From CALGLS01 sp047626155 (lineage in GTDB: Bacteria > Bacteroidota > Bacteroidia > Chitinophagales > Saprospiraceae), in assembly GCA_047626155.1 (NCBI GenBank), contig JBLHRR010000082.1:1-23551 (forward strand): DNA of 23,551 nt, given 5' to 3'. The position numbers and the translations under genes are program-made. Positions 15,390 to 23,551 of this stretch are shown piece by piece (the stretch's first letter is position 1; every line of letters begins with the position of its first letter). The notes beneath the pieces were generated by a model. The model was not told the DNA's origin. It saw only the letters and a list, made by a program, of their open reading frames with translations, and made no database searches.

Positions 15390-18300
15390 ATGAACAAAAA
15401 CACGCTACAAAAATTATTGCTGTTTTGCGTTTCGCTATGCACAATGGGCAGTCTCTTTGCCCAACCAGTGATGTTCACTGGTACATTGCCAGACGCCAAC
15501 GTAACAGCGGCCTGTGATGCCATTCCGGCTCCAGCAACCCTAACTGCAGAAGGTTGTCTTTCGATAGCACCTTTTGCTTTTCTTAATGAAATTCACTACG
15601 ATAACGCTGGTGGCGATGTTGGTGAATTTTTCGAAGTAGCTGGCTTAGCTGGCTTTGATTTATCCAACTGCTCTGTATTGTTATACAATGGAAGCAACGG
15701 ATCATTGTACAATACTATAAACCTAACTGGAACTATTGATGACGAAGGTCTTGGTTTCGGAGCAACCTTTTCCCCCCTTCCGTCAAATGGACTCCAAAAT
15801 GGAGGTCCTGATGGTTTGGCATTAGTTTGCGGAGGTGCCGTTGTAGAGTTTCTTTCTTACGAAGGTTCATTTACTGCAGTAGGAGGAGCAGCTGGCGGTA
15901 TGACTTCTACCAACATAGGTGTATCTGAAACAAGTGGAACTCCAATAGGCCAATCCTTAGGAAGAATAAACGCAGTTATAGGCAACCCAGGTTGTACTAC
16001 TGCTGATTTCGTTTGGGCAGGCCCAAACGCAGAATCTCCAGGAACTTTAAACCCAGGACAATCTTTCCAAGCGGGTGATTGCTCAGGTTCTACCGCAGCA
16101 ATAGTAACACTTGCAGAAGCAACCACTCCTGGTTCTTGCGCAGGTGAATTTACTTTGGTACGTACTTATACCGCAACAGATGGTTGTGGACAGACTGCTG
16201 AATTTATACAAACAATCACTGTAGAAGATAACACGGCTCCTACATTCATGGACCCTCCAGCTGACCTTGCATTGGATTGTACAGATCCTGTTCCTGCTGC
16301 AGCAACGGTTTTGGCTTCTGACAATTGTAGCTCGGGTTCGGCAGTAGCCGGAGTATGGATTAATGAAATCCACTACGATAATACAGGAGGGGATGTAGGT
16401 GAATTCATAGAAATTGCTGGTACTGCCGGTTTTGATCTAGCAGGATATACCTTGGTTACTTATAATGGTAATGGCGGAGCACCTTATGGATCTACGATGA
16501 ACTTAGCAGGTATGATACCAAGTGAAACTTCTGGTTTTGGCGCAGTATTTTTCCCATACCCATCAAATGGTTTGCAAAACGGAGCTCCTGATGGAGTTGC
16601 TTTAGTAGACAATGGAGGTACTGTTGTTCAATTCCTTAGCTACGAAGGTTCTTTCGTCGGTAATGGTGGCCCTGCAAATGGCATGACTTCAACAGACATT
16701 GGCGTAACGGAGCCAGGTGCAATTGGAGAATCTTTGCAACTGACAGGAACCGGAGCTGCTGCTGCTGACTTCATGTGGGTAGGACCTCTTACAGAATCTC
16801 CAGGCATGTTGAATGCAGATCAGAATTTTGCGACGATCGTTGCTACATTGATAGAAACCATGACTGGTTCTGCTCTTTGTGGTTCTATTGTTAGAACTTA
16901 TAGCGCAGATGACGGTTGTGGAAACGTTGCAGTACATGTTCAAACAATAACTATTTCTGATGGAGCAGCACCGGTTGTTACTTGCCCTCCAAGTCAGACT
17001 TTAAGTTGTTTTGTAACTAGTCCTGCTCCTGTAACTACTCCTGAAGATTTTATCGCATTGGGTGGAACGCTTGCAGACAACTGTACAGCTGTTAATGACT
17101 TGGTTGTTTTCAGCCAGGATAGCAACAACGGTGGAGACAACTGTCCAGGTAATGGAGAAATAATTACTCGTACTTACTTTGTAACTGATGTTTGTGGAAA
17201 CGTTTCTACTTGTAACCAAGTCTTTACTTACCTAGAAAGTACTTCTGGGCCAGTTATCACCTCTATCTTACCAACTTGTTTCAAGTACTGTGCTTCATTG
17301 GCTAACCCAATGGATACAGATATTACTTACGATGTAGATTGTTCTTTCGGATCAACTGTTAATATTACTGGTCCTCAACAAAATGGTCCAGCCAACTGTC
17401 CTGGTACAAGCTACATCTATACTTACACTGTAGTAGACGACTGTGGTAGAGTTTCTGCTCCCGTAACACGTGACTTCGTTATCGGAAATGACGGGCCAAC
17501 TATCGACTGTGCTCCGTTCAACTTGATTTTAGAATGTGGTGATGAAAATAACCAAGATTATATTAATACACATTTAGCAACAGCTACTGCAAATTCTTCT
17601 TGTGAGGTGGATGTAAACATTAACCACTTCCCACAGAGTTTCAACTTGATTACTTGTGGTTCTTCAACCGTAGTTACTTTCGTAGCAACTGATGCTTGTG
17701 GAAGAACAGCTACTTGTACTACAGTAATTGCTATCCAGGATAACACTGCTCCTGAATTTACTTTCGAGCCTACTTTATCTTGTGATGTAATTGAGTGTGG
17801 TGCTGATGCACAATTCTTTTTCCAGAAATGGATCAACGCAAATATCGATAGCTTAGAAGCAACAGATGCTTGTGACTCTAATGTAAGTATCTCAGCTGTA
17901 AGCCCACAGTTAAATCAAAACTGTAATGCAGACGGAAAAGCAATAACTACTGTAACTTTTGCTGCAAGAGATAATTGTAACAACATTGCTACATTTACAA
18001 GAATTTTTACAATTCAAAATACAGCGCCTGCATTGTTTGGCAATGTACCTGCTGATGCAACGGTAGAATGTACCGGTTCAGCACCTACTTTCGGTCCTAC
18101 TCCAACAGTGACAGAAACTTGTCAGACTACTGTTACTTCAATGGACACTGTAGATGATTCTGATCCTTGTGCTGTACTATATACACGTACTTGGACTGCT
18201 ACAGATGCCTGTGGTGGATTGTCTACTTCTGTGAGTCAGACCATTACTGCTGTAGATACACAAGCGCCGGTAACACCAGCTGCACCAGCTGATGTGAACG

Positions 18301-21053
18301 TACAATGTGCATCTGATGTTCCTGCTCCAGTTGATTTGACTGCTCAAGACGCTTGTCAAGGAGCGATTACTGTTTCTCCATCTGCTGTGATTATACCAGG
18401 TAATTGTGATAATCAGTTTATGATGACTAGAACGTGGACTTTCATTGATGCTTGCGAAAACCAATCTAGTGTTTCTCAAAACATTACTGTATTTGACGAC
18501 ACTGCACCAGCTACACCAGCTGCCCCAGCTGACGTTAATGTACAGTGTGCATCTGATGTTCCTGCTCCAGTTGATTTAACCGCTAATGACAATTGTGATG
18601 GTGACATCACTGTTTCTCCATCTGCTGTTATTACACCAGGTGACTGTGAGGATCAATTTATGATGACTAGAACTTGGACCTTTATTGATATGTGTGGAAA
18701 CCAATCTTCTGTTTCTCAAAACATTACGGTATTTGATGACACTGCTCCTACATTTACTTTTGTACCAGCAGATTACACAGGACCATGTGTTGATGAAGAT
18801 GGAAACGTAACAGTATATGCACAAATTTGCTCTAGCTCTGATGATGCAGAGGAAGATGAGTCAAATGGCAACGAAGGAGATATGAACTTGACTAGTTCTG
18901 ATTTAGAATTAAGTGAAGATAATTCTCAAAATAAGAATGTAAAAGTAGGAGTTCGTTTCAAGGATTTGAATATCCCTGCTGGCGCAACGATTACTTCAGC
19001 TTATATTCAGTTTACTGCTGATGCGACGATTGATGTTGATCCATCAGAATTGACTATTCACGGAGAAGACAGCGACAATGCTACTACTTTCACTAACGAA
19101 GACTTCAATATTTCTGACCGTCCTCAGACAGATGCTTCTGCTACCTGGAACCCAGGAGACTGGCAGGAAATCGGAGACAACTTAGAAGTAGAGCGTACAC
19201 CTGATTTGACTTCAATTGTTCAAGAAATTGTAAACAGAGGTGGTTTTACTGCTGAGTCTGCATTGGCTTTCGTTATTGAAGGAATTGGAAAAAGAACAGC
19301 TATTGCATATGACCTTAATCCTGATCAAGCTGCTGAACTATATGTAACTTACTCAGTAGGTGAGCTATTTGGAACACCAACGGCTCAGGACAACTGTAGT
19401 GGAGTAACGATTCTTTTTGAAGATGAAATAGTACTAGGTTGCGACGGTTCTATCACTAGAACTTGGATTGCTTTGGATGACTGTGGTAACTCTGAAGTTG
19501 CAACTCAAACAGTGAACTTCACGGGAGACAACGTACCACCAGTATTCACTTTCGTTCCTGCTTCAGGATATGACGATTGTGACTTCGTTACCTTCCCTCC
19601 TGCTTTTGGAACTCCGGTAGCAGAAGACAACTGTGGTGGTATAGTAGATATTACTTTCGAAGATTACTTCTATGAAGGAGATGAAGACAGCTGTGACAAT
19701 GAAGAAGATTACGAATATCGTCGCGAGTGGACAGCAACAGATGATTGTGGTAACACAACAACAGCTGTTCAAAACTTTGACATTAACGGAACCGATTATT
19801 CTTCTTTCACTGGATTTATCTATACAGAAGAAGAAGCGCCAGTTGAAGATGTTCAGGTTACTTTGAGTGGCTCAAACGGATTGAGTCTATTGAGTGCTTC
19901 TGGTGGAAACGGTACTTATGGTTACAACAGCTTAGAGGTTGGTGCAAACTATTCAGTTACACCTTACTTGAATACAGACCCATTAAACGGAGTGTCTTCA
20001 TTTGACCTTGTTTTGATTACTAAGCACATCCTACAGCTTCAGGCTTTGGATTCTCCATATAAGTTAATTGCAGCGGACATCAACAAGTCTGGTTCTATTA
20101 CTACAATGGATTTGGTTCAGTTACGTAAATTGATCCTACACATTGATGATGAATTCATAAGCAACACTTCTTGGAGATTCATTGAATCTAACTATGTATT
20201 CCCTCAAGTTAACAATCCTTTTGCAACGATCTTCCCAGAAGAGACTTTCATCAACGGATTGGTATTAGGACAAGAGCAGAACTATGTAGGAGTAAAGATT
20301 GGTGATGTAAATGGAAGCGCTGTAGCAAACAGCTTCACCGCTGTAGAAAGCAGAAATGCTGCTGAAGATTTGACTTTCGTAGCAAAGGATGCTTCTTTAG
20401 CTGTAGACGAAACTTACGAAATGGTGGTTCGCGCTGCTGATTTCAATAACGTAATCGGTTACCAGTTCACGATGAACTTCGATGCTGCTGAAATGGAATT
20501 TGTAGGAATGGCTCCAGGAGCATTGCCTTATTTGAACGAAGGAAACTTCGGATTCACAAAAGCAAACGAAGGATCAATTATGACAAGTTGGACAAGTAAG
20601 GAAGCACTAAGCATGGATGCTGACGCTGCTTTATTTACCTTGACTTTCAAAGCTAAGAAAGCGCTTAAGATTTCAGAAGCACTTTCTATCAGCTCACGAT
20701 ACACAAAAGCAGAAGCTTACAACGGAGCGGAGCAATTGATGGAAGTAGGTCTACGATTCGAAGGAGAAACAGCAACTGCTGTAGCTAACAATGTATTTGC
20801 ATTGTACCAGAATCAACCTAACCCATTCAAGTCTAGCACAACTATCGGTTTTGAATTGCCAGAAGCTGCTGCGGCAACTTTGAGCATTCACGATGTATCT
20901 GGTCGTTTGCTAAAGCAAATTGAAGGTGACTTTGTAAAAGGATACAACGAAGTATCTTTAGACAAGAGTGACTTACAGGCAAGCGGTGTAGTATACTACC
21001 GTTTGGTAACTGCAGACTTTGAAGCGACTAAGAAGATGATGATCGTTAAGTAA
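15390..21053 (+). CDS. Large secreted multidomain T9SS cargo protein with HYR-like, dockerin-like and cohesin-like domains
   Basis: 1887 residues. The signal peptide ends near LFAQ (residue 25). The order is: lamin-tail-like domain (about 63-230); Cys-containing HYR-like module (231-320); second lamin-tail-like domain (322-481) that clearly duplicates the first; and a long run of HYR-like modules with recurring DxCGN and APxF/ DNTAP patterns (482-1144). An acidic linker leads into a DNRLRE/CBM-like domain (1145-1327, VRFKDLNIPAGATITSAYI). More HYR-like modules follow (1328-1467), then a Cna-B/carboxypeptidase-regulatory-like domain (1470-1530), a dockerin-like pair (1531-1590: SSFDLVLITKHIL and ADINKSGSITTMDLVQLRKLIL), a cohesin-like domain (1651-1797) and a T9SS type A sorting domain (1801-1887, YQNQPNPF..KKMMIVK). 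It is predicted to be exported through the outer membrane and attached to the surface or released. Ligands are unknown. Confidence 0.92.
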   Translation: MNKNTLQKLLLFCVSLCTMGSLFAQPVMFTGTLPDANVTAACDAIPAPATLTAEGCLSIAPFAFLNEIHYDNAGGDVGEFFEVAGLAGFDLSNCSVLLYNGSNGSLYNTINLTGTIDDEGLGFGATFSPLPSNGLQNGGPDGLALVCGGAVVEFLSYEGSFTAVGGAAGGMTSTNIGVSETSGTPIGQSLGRINAVIGNPGCTTADFVWAGPNAESPGTLNPGQSFQAGDCSGSTAAIVTLAEATTPGSCAGEFTLVRTYTATDGCGQTAEFIQTITVEDNTAPTFMDPPADLALDCTDPVPAAATVLASDNCSSGSAVAGVWINEIHYDNTGGDVGEFIEIAGTAGFDLAGYTLVTYNGNGGAPYGSTMNLAGMIPSETSGFGAVFFPYPSNGLQNGAPDGVALVDNGGTVVQFLSYEGSFVGNGGPANGMTSTDIGVTEPGAIGESLQLTGTGAAAADFMWVGPLTESPGMLNADQNFATIVATLIETMTGSALCGSIVRTYSADDGCGNVAVHVQTITISDGAAPVVTCPPSQTLSCFVTSPAPVTTPEDFIALGGTLADNCTAVNDLVVFSQDSNNGGDNCPGNGEIITRTYFVTDVCGNVSTCNQVFTYLESTSGPVITSILPTCFKYCASLANPMDTDITYDVDCSFGSTVNITGPQQNGPANCPGTSYIYTYTVVDDCGRVSAPVTRDFVIGNDGPTIDCAPFNLILECGDENNQDYINTHLATATANSSCEVDVNINHFPQSFNLITCGSSTVVTFVATDACGRTATCTTVIAIQDNTAPEFTFEPTLSCDVIECGADAQFFFQKWINANIDSLEATDACDSNVSISAVSPQLNQNCNADGKAITTVTFAARDNCNNIATFTRIFTIQNTAPALFGNVPADATVECTGSAPTFGPTPTVTETCQTTVTSMDTVDDSDPCAVLYTRTWTATDACGGLSTSVSQTITAVDTQAPVTPAAPADVNVQCASDVPAPVDLTAQDACQGAITVSPSAVIIPGNCDNQFMMTRTWTFIDACENQSSVSQNITVFDDTAPATPAAPADVNVQCASDVPAPVDLTANDNCDGDITVSPSAVITPGDCEDQFMMTRTWTFIDMCGNQSSVSQNITVFDDTAPTFTFVPADYTGPCVDEDGNVTVYAQICSSSDDAEEDESNGNEGDMNLTSSDLELSEDNSQNKNVKVGVRFKDLNIPAGATITSAYIQFTADATIDVDPSELTIHGEDSDNATTFTNEDFNISDRPQTDASATWNPGDWQEIGDNLEVERTPDLTSIVQEIVNRGGFTAESALAFVIEGIGKRTAIAYDLNPDQAAELYVTYSVGELFGTPTAQDNCSGVTILFEDEIVLGCDGSITRTWIALDDCGNSEVATQTVNFTGDNVPPVFTFVPASGYDDCDFVTFPPAFGTPVAEDNCGGIVDITFEDYFYEGDEDSCDNEEDYEYRREWTATDDCGNTTTAVQNFDINGTDYSSFTGFIYTEEEAPVEDVQVTLSGSNGLSLLSASGGNGTYGYNSLEVGANYSVTPYLNTDPLNGVSSFDLVLITKHILQLQALDSPYKLIAADINKSGSITTMDLVQLRKLILHIDDEFISNTSWRFIESNYVFPQVNNPFATIFPEETFINGLVLGQEQNYVGVKIGDVNGSAVANSFTAVESRNAAEDLTFVAKDASLAVDETYEMVVRAADFNNVIGYQFTMNFDAAEMEFVGMAPGALPYLNEGNFGFTKANEGSIMTSWTSKEALSMDADAALFTLTFKAKKALKISEALSISSRYTKAEAYNGAEQLMEVGLRFEGETATAVANNVFALYQNQPNPFKSSTTIGFELPEAAAATLSIHDVSGRLLKQIEGDFVKGYNEVSLDKSDLQASGVVYYRLVTADFEATKKMMIVK
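18273..18752 (+). repeat. Two 240-bp tandem repeats inside the large secreted-protein gene
   Basis: Two head-to-tail units (18273-18512 and 18513-18752) encode adjacent 80-residue HYR-like modules that begin TPAAPADVNVQCASDVPAPV and end SQNITVFDDTAP. They are far more alike than any other modules in the protein, implying a recent in-frame duplication. In unit 1 the usual DxCGN reads DACEN. Confidence 0.9.
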
Positions 21054-21091
21054 TTCATCAAGGTAGTCGACATTGTAAAAGACTAGTTTTT

Positions 21092-21128
21092 AAAAAGCCC
21101 CCTTCTCAGCAATGAGGAGGGGGCTTTT
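21092..21128 (+). terminator. Intrinsic terminator of the large secreted-protein gene
   Basis: The stem AAAAGCCCCCTTCTCA (21093-21108) pairs with TGAGGAGGGGGCTTTT (21113-21128) with one T-G pair and a GCAA tetraloop. It lies 40 bp after the stop codon, with A and T tracts at the two feet. It is the strongest hairpin terminator in the window. Confidence 0.9.
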
Positions 21129-21626
21129 GTATGTGGCTTGCTAGCGTTTTCACTCCAAACCCCTAAAGAGGAGCTACACTTTGGTGGACCTCAGACCTGC
21201 GTTAGATCTCACCTTGTTTCTTACATTTGGGCCTGACCTAATATTTTTTATGTCACAATTATAAAAAATAGAGAACTTTTCTCAAAAGTGGTCGTAACAA
21301 ATGGTAGCCCACAACGCTAAAGTCTTTCACTTCGTCATTAGTGATATTATTGTTAAAAGCAATACAATGACTTTTTCCACAAACCGTAATTTATTTGCTG
21401 TTGACCAAATCAGTCGACAGCTAAACTGCTCAGCATATATACTGAACAGCTCTAAAGTTGACTTCCGTTGACTATTGAACTGCTTGGCTATATCCGTTGG
21501 AAGTTTCTCTTTCTGATCTATTCTGCTAGTTCAGAATAAGCTCTAATGTACACCATGAATTTTAATATAATCCCTACTCGACTTTTTAACACATTTTAAT
21601 AGCATACAAAAACCTAAGACGCGAGC
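21129..21626. other. Intergenic region between the two secreted-protein genes
   Basis: Nearly 500 bp without a gene. It contains a perfect 10-bp AT-rich inverted repeat TATTTTTTAT / ATAAAAAATA (21242-21251 and 21261-21270). It also has GCTGTTGAC / GTCGACAGC (about 21400-21422, one mismatch), a hairpin TATTCTG-CTAGTT-CAGAATA (21519-21538), and three GTTGAC hexamers. TACATTTG (21222-21229) matches the -7 consensus, but no well-spaced -33 is present. The region probably contains the promoter of the 21627 gene, which I cannot place. Confidence 0.45.
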
Positions 21627-23551
21627 ATGAACAAATCACTAAATTTCGGCTTGACTATACTCATAGTCATAAGCTGCTTATTTTCTAACAATACATTTGG
21701 GCAAACAACCCTTGGGCTCGGAGAGATAGCTTTTACCGGCTACCAATCAGATCCTCCCAACAAAATATCTTTTATTTTATTGAAACCAGTAACAGCAGGA
21801 ACCAGTATTTCCTTTACGGATAATGGATGGTTGGGAGCAGGAGGTTTTCGAACCATTGGTCCAGCTAATATCAGTCAGGAGCTAGTAATGACCTGGACAG
21901 CTGATGTTGCTTATCCTTGCGGTATTCAAATTGAGTTGTTGCCAAACTCGAGTGAAAGTTTAGCGGAGGATGGTACAGTTGCAGGAACCTTGGTGAACCC
22001 TGATCTTTCGATCGTGGACAATACGCCTTTTCCGAATACCCCTTTCGTTGTGAATTTAGCACCTACAGGAGATCAGCTTTTTGCTTTTCAGGGAGCTTTA
22101 CCTACGGCAGCTGATATGAGCGGTTTTTTAGCGGCCATTCAAATGAACGGCCCTTGGCAGACGGATGCTACAAATACCAATACTTCGGCACTTCCTTCAG
22201 TTTTTACAGATGGCGTAAACTCCTTATTCATTGATCCACAAACAAAAAATGCTTCTTATGCTTGTGGCCCTCCTCAATTGGTATTTGCAGGAGAGACACC
22301 AGCCCAAGTGGCCGCTATGATTAATACTCCGGGCAACTGGTCTTTGAGTTCAGATGCGGATTTAGATATACCACCAACTTGCGATTTTCAGGTTTGTTGT
22401 ACCGTCTTAGAAAGTCTGGAAAGCACGATTGCTAGTTGCCAGGGAGGAGATGGTTCGGTAACGATGGCTGCTTCCTTCTGTTCTTTGATGGGAAGTTATA
22501 CCATTACCGGCCCGGTAACGATGACTAATACTACAGGTGTTTTTACAAATTTACCCATGGGGAATTATACGGCAACAGCAGAAGATACAGCTTTGCCCGC
22601 AGGTACTTGTATCGTTTCTCAGGCGATTATAGTAGAAGGAGAAATAGATGTAGAATCACCAATGGTGTTAACCGAACTGGAGCCTATTACTGGTTTAACA
22701 TGTGGGGATGTTCTTCCTGCTGTTCCGCAGACTGCTTCCGATTTTATAGCAATGGGAGGCGTCATTACAGACAACTGTACGGCAGTGGAAAACCTTTCGT
22801 TTTTTACTCAAATAGCTACAACCGGTGATTTTTGTAACAATAATAATCCGTACACCATTACACGTACCTTTATTATTTTCGATGCTGCTGGAAACAGTAC
22901 CACTTCTCAACAAACGGTTTCTTATTTGGAGAATGCTGCTGCTCCTGTAATTACTTCGGTAGCGCCGACTTGCTACAAGTATTGTGACTATCAGGCCAAT
23001 CCTTCAGCAGAGGATATTAGTTATGAGGTCAGTTGTAATGGAGACGCAAGCGTTAGTATTACGGGGCCTGTAGTAATTGGTCCGGAAAATTGTCCTGGAA
23101 CGATTATGAGGTATAGCTATAGTGTGGTAGATGAATGTGGGCAAAACTCTGCACCCGTCACTCGTGATTTTATTGTTGGAAATAATGGACCAACCGTTAC
23201 TGCCGCTCCATTTAACTTGATTTTGGAATGTGGAAATTCTAACAACCAGGCTTATGTTGATACGCATATTGGAATCACAACGGCAAACAGTTCTTGTGGT
23301 GTTGATGTAACTATTAATCACTTTCCACAAAATTTCAATTTGATCGCTTGTGGTTCTGCTACCGTTGTAACCTTTGTTGCAACTGATGCTTGCGGACGTA
23401 CCGCTACGGCAACGACGATTATTGCGATTCAGGATAACAACGCACCTACATTTACGCAAGTACCTCCATCGGTATGTGATGTGATTGAATGCGGAGCGGA
23501 TGCCAACTTCTGGTTTGACCATTGGATTGATTATATGGTTACTGGATTGGA
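21627..23551 (+). CDS. Secreted HYR-like module protein, paralogue of the upstream gene (partial, runs off window)
   Basis: The frame is open from ATG 21627 to the window end (641 complete codons; the C-terminus is missing). It starts with a signal peptide (MNKSLNFGLTILIVISCLFS..FGQ, cleavage near residue 26). A first domain (about 27-250) follows with LGEIAFTGYQSDPPNKISFI and TSISFTDNGWLGAGGF, a type common at the N-terminus of Bacteroidota secreted proteins. After CDFQVCC comes a Cys-containing Ig/HYR-like segment (about 255-340). The rest (about 350-641) matches the 15390 protein module by module: TASDFIAMGGVITDNCTAVENL, APVITSVAPTCYKYC, ENCPGT, APVTRDFIVGNNGPT, APFNLILECG and VCDVIECGADANFWF. 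A T9SS sorting domain would be expected beyond the window, but is not seen. Confidence 0.9.
   Translation, partial: MNKSLNFGLTILIVISCLFSNNTFGQTTLGLGEIAFTGYQSDPPNKISFILLKPVTAGTSISFTDNGWLGAGGFRTIGPANISQELVMTWTADVAYPCGIQIELLPNSSESLAEDGTVAGTLVNPDLSIVDNTPFPNTPFVVNLAPTGDQLFAFQGALPTAADMSGFLAAIQMNGPWQTDATNTNTSALPSVFTDGVNSLFIDPQTKNASYACGPPQLVFAGETPAQVAAMINTPGNWSLSSDADLDIPPTCDFQVCCTVLESLESTIASCQGGDGSVTMAASFCSLMGSYTITGPVTMTNTTGVFTNLPMGNYTATAEDTALPAGTCIVSQAIIVEGEIDVESPMVLTELEPITGLTCGDVLPAVPQTASDFIAMGGVITDNCTAVENLSFFTQIATTGDFCNNNNPYTITRTFIIFDAAGNSTTSQQTVSYLENAAAPVITSVAPTCYKYCDYQANPSAEDISYEVSCNGDASVSITGPVVIGPENCPGTIMRYSYSVVDECGQNSAPVTRDFIVGNNGPTVTAAPFNLILECGNSNNQAYVDTHIGITTANSSCGVDVTINHFPQNFNLIACGSATVVTFVATDACGRTATATTIIAIQDNNAPTFTQVPPSVCDVIECGADANFWFDHWIDYMVTGL

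Noticed and set aside
19563..19866. Short frames on both strands inside the large secreted-protein gene
   Set aside because: They are shadows of the repetitive coding sequence, as are the other minus-strand frames between 15857 and 19772 and those at 21871-23522.

Overview
The window looks like chromosomal DNA of a marine or environmental member of the Bacteroidota, most probably Saprospiria (Lewinella/Haliscomenobacter-like). The reasons are A+T-rich intergenic DNA, genes without clear Shine-Dalgarno sequences, a Bacteroidota-type promoter (TTG-N20-TATATTTG at 7138-7168), Bacteroidota-typical families (DUF4403 lipoprotein, DUF2027-Smr protein), and a very large secreted protein with HYR-like modules and a C-terminal type IX secretion (T9SS) sorting domain. 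The taxonomic placement is inferred from gene content. No rRNA, tRNA, transposase or CRISPR array is visible.

Layout. 1-1041 has no protein gene. It holds two tandem copies of a hairpin-rich element whose main stem shows a compensatory base change, and a separate compact structured RNA or terminator (822-893). 1042-2415 is a DUF4403 lipoprotein; a bidirectional terminator separates it from a convergent small hypothetical gene. A DUF2027-Smr gene (minus) and a SAM-dependent methyltransferase (plus) diverge from a roughly 70-bp shared promoter region. queE (7-carboxy-7-deazaguanine synthase) and a convergent DUF1304 membrane protein follow. 7138-7415 carries a good promoter match followed by a run of hairpins ending in an AT-rich terminator-like hairpin, a candidate small RNA or long dinB leader.

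7627-11758 is a two-gene translesion-synthesis module: a Y-family polymerase (DinB) with a beta-clamp motif, then, 13 bp downstream, a DnaE2-like C-family polymerase alpha subunit with a degenerate PHP domain. No imuA lies beside it. A YheT-like alpha/beta hydrolase and a PqiA-like membrane protein follow on the same strand. metX (homoserine O-acetyltransferase) is on the minus strand and has no ATG start available.

14740-15389 is a palindrome-rich intergenic region that includes three mutually complementary segments able to form alternative hairpins. It precedes an 1887-residue secreted T9SS cargo protein built from two lamin-tail-like domains, many Cys-containing HYR-like modules, a DNRLRE-like insert, a dockerin-like segment, a cohesin-like domain and the sorting domain. 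A strong terminator follows. A second secreted protein starts at 21627 and runs off the window end; it shares a block of HYR-like modules with the first, so the two look like tandem paralogues. They probably act at the cell surface or in the matrix; the other genes are housekeeping or DNA-damage functions. Similar Cys-free short repeats of the CTCTGCGG / CTTTGCGG type are scattered in several intergenic gaps.
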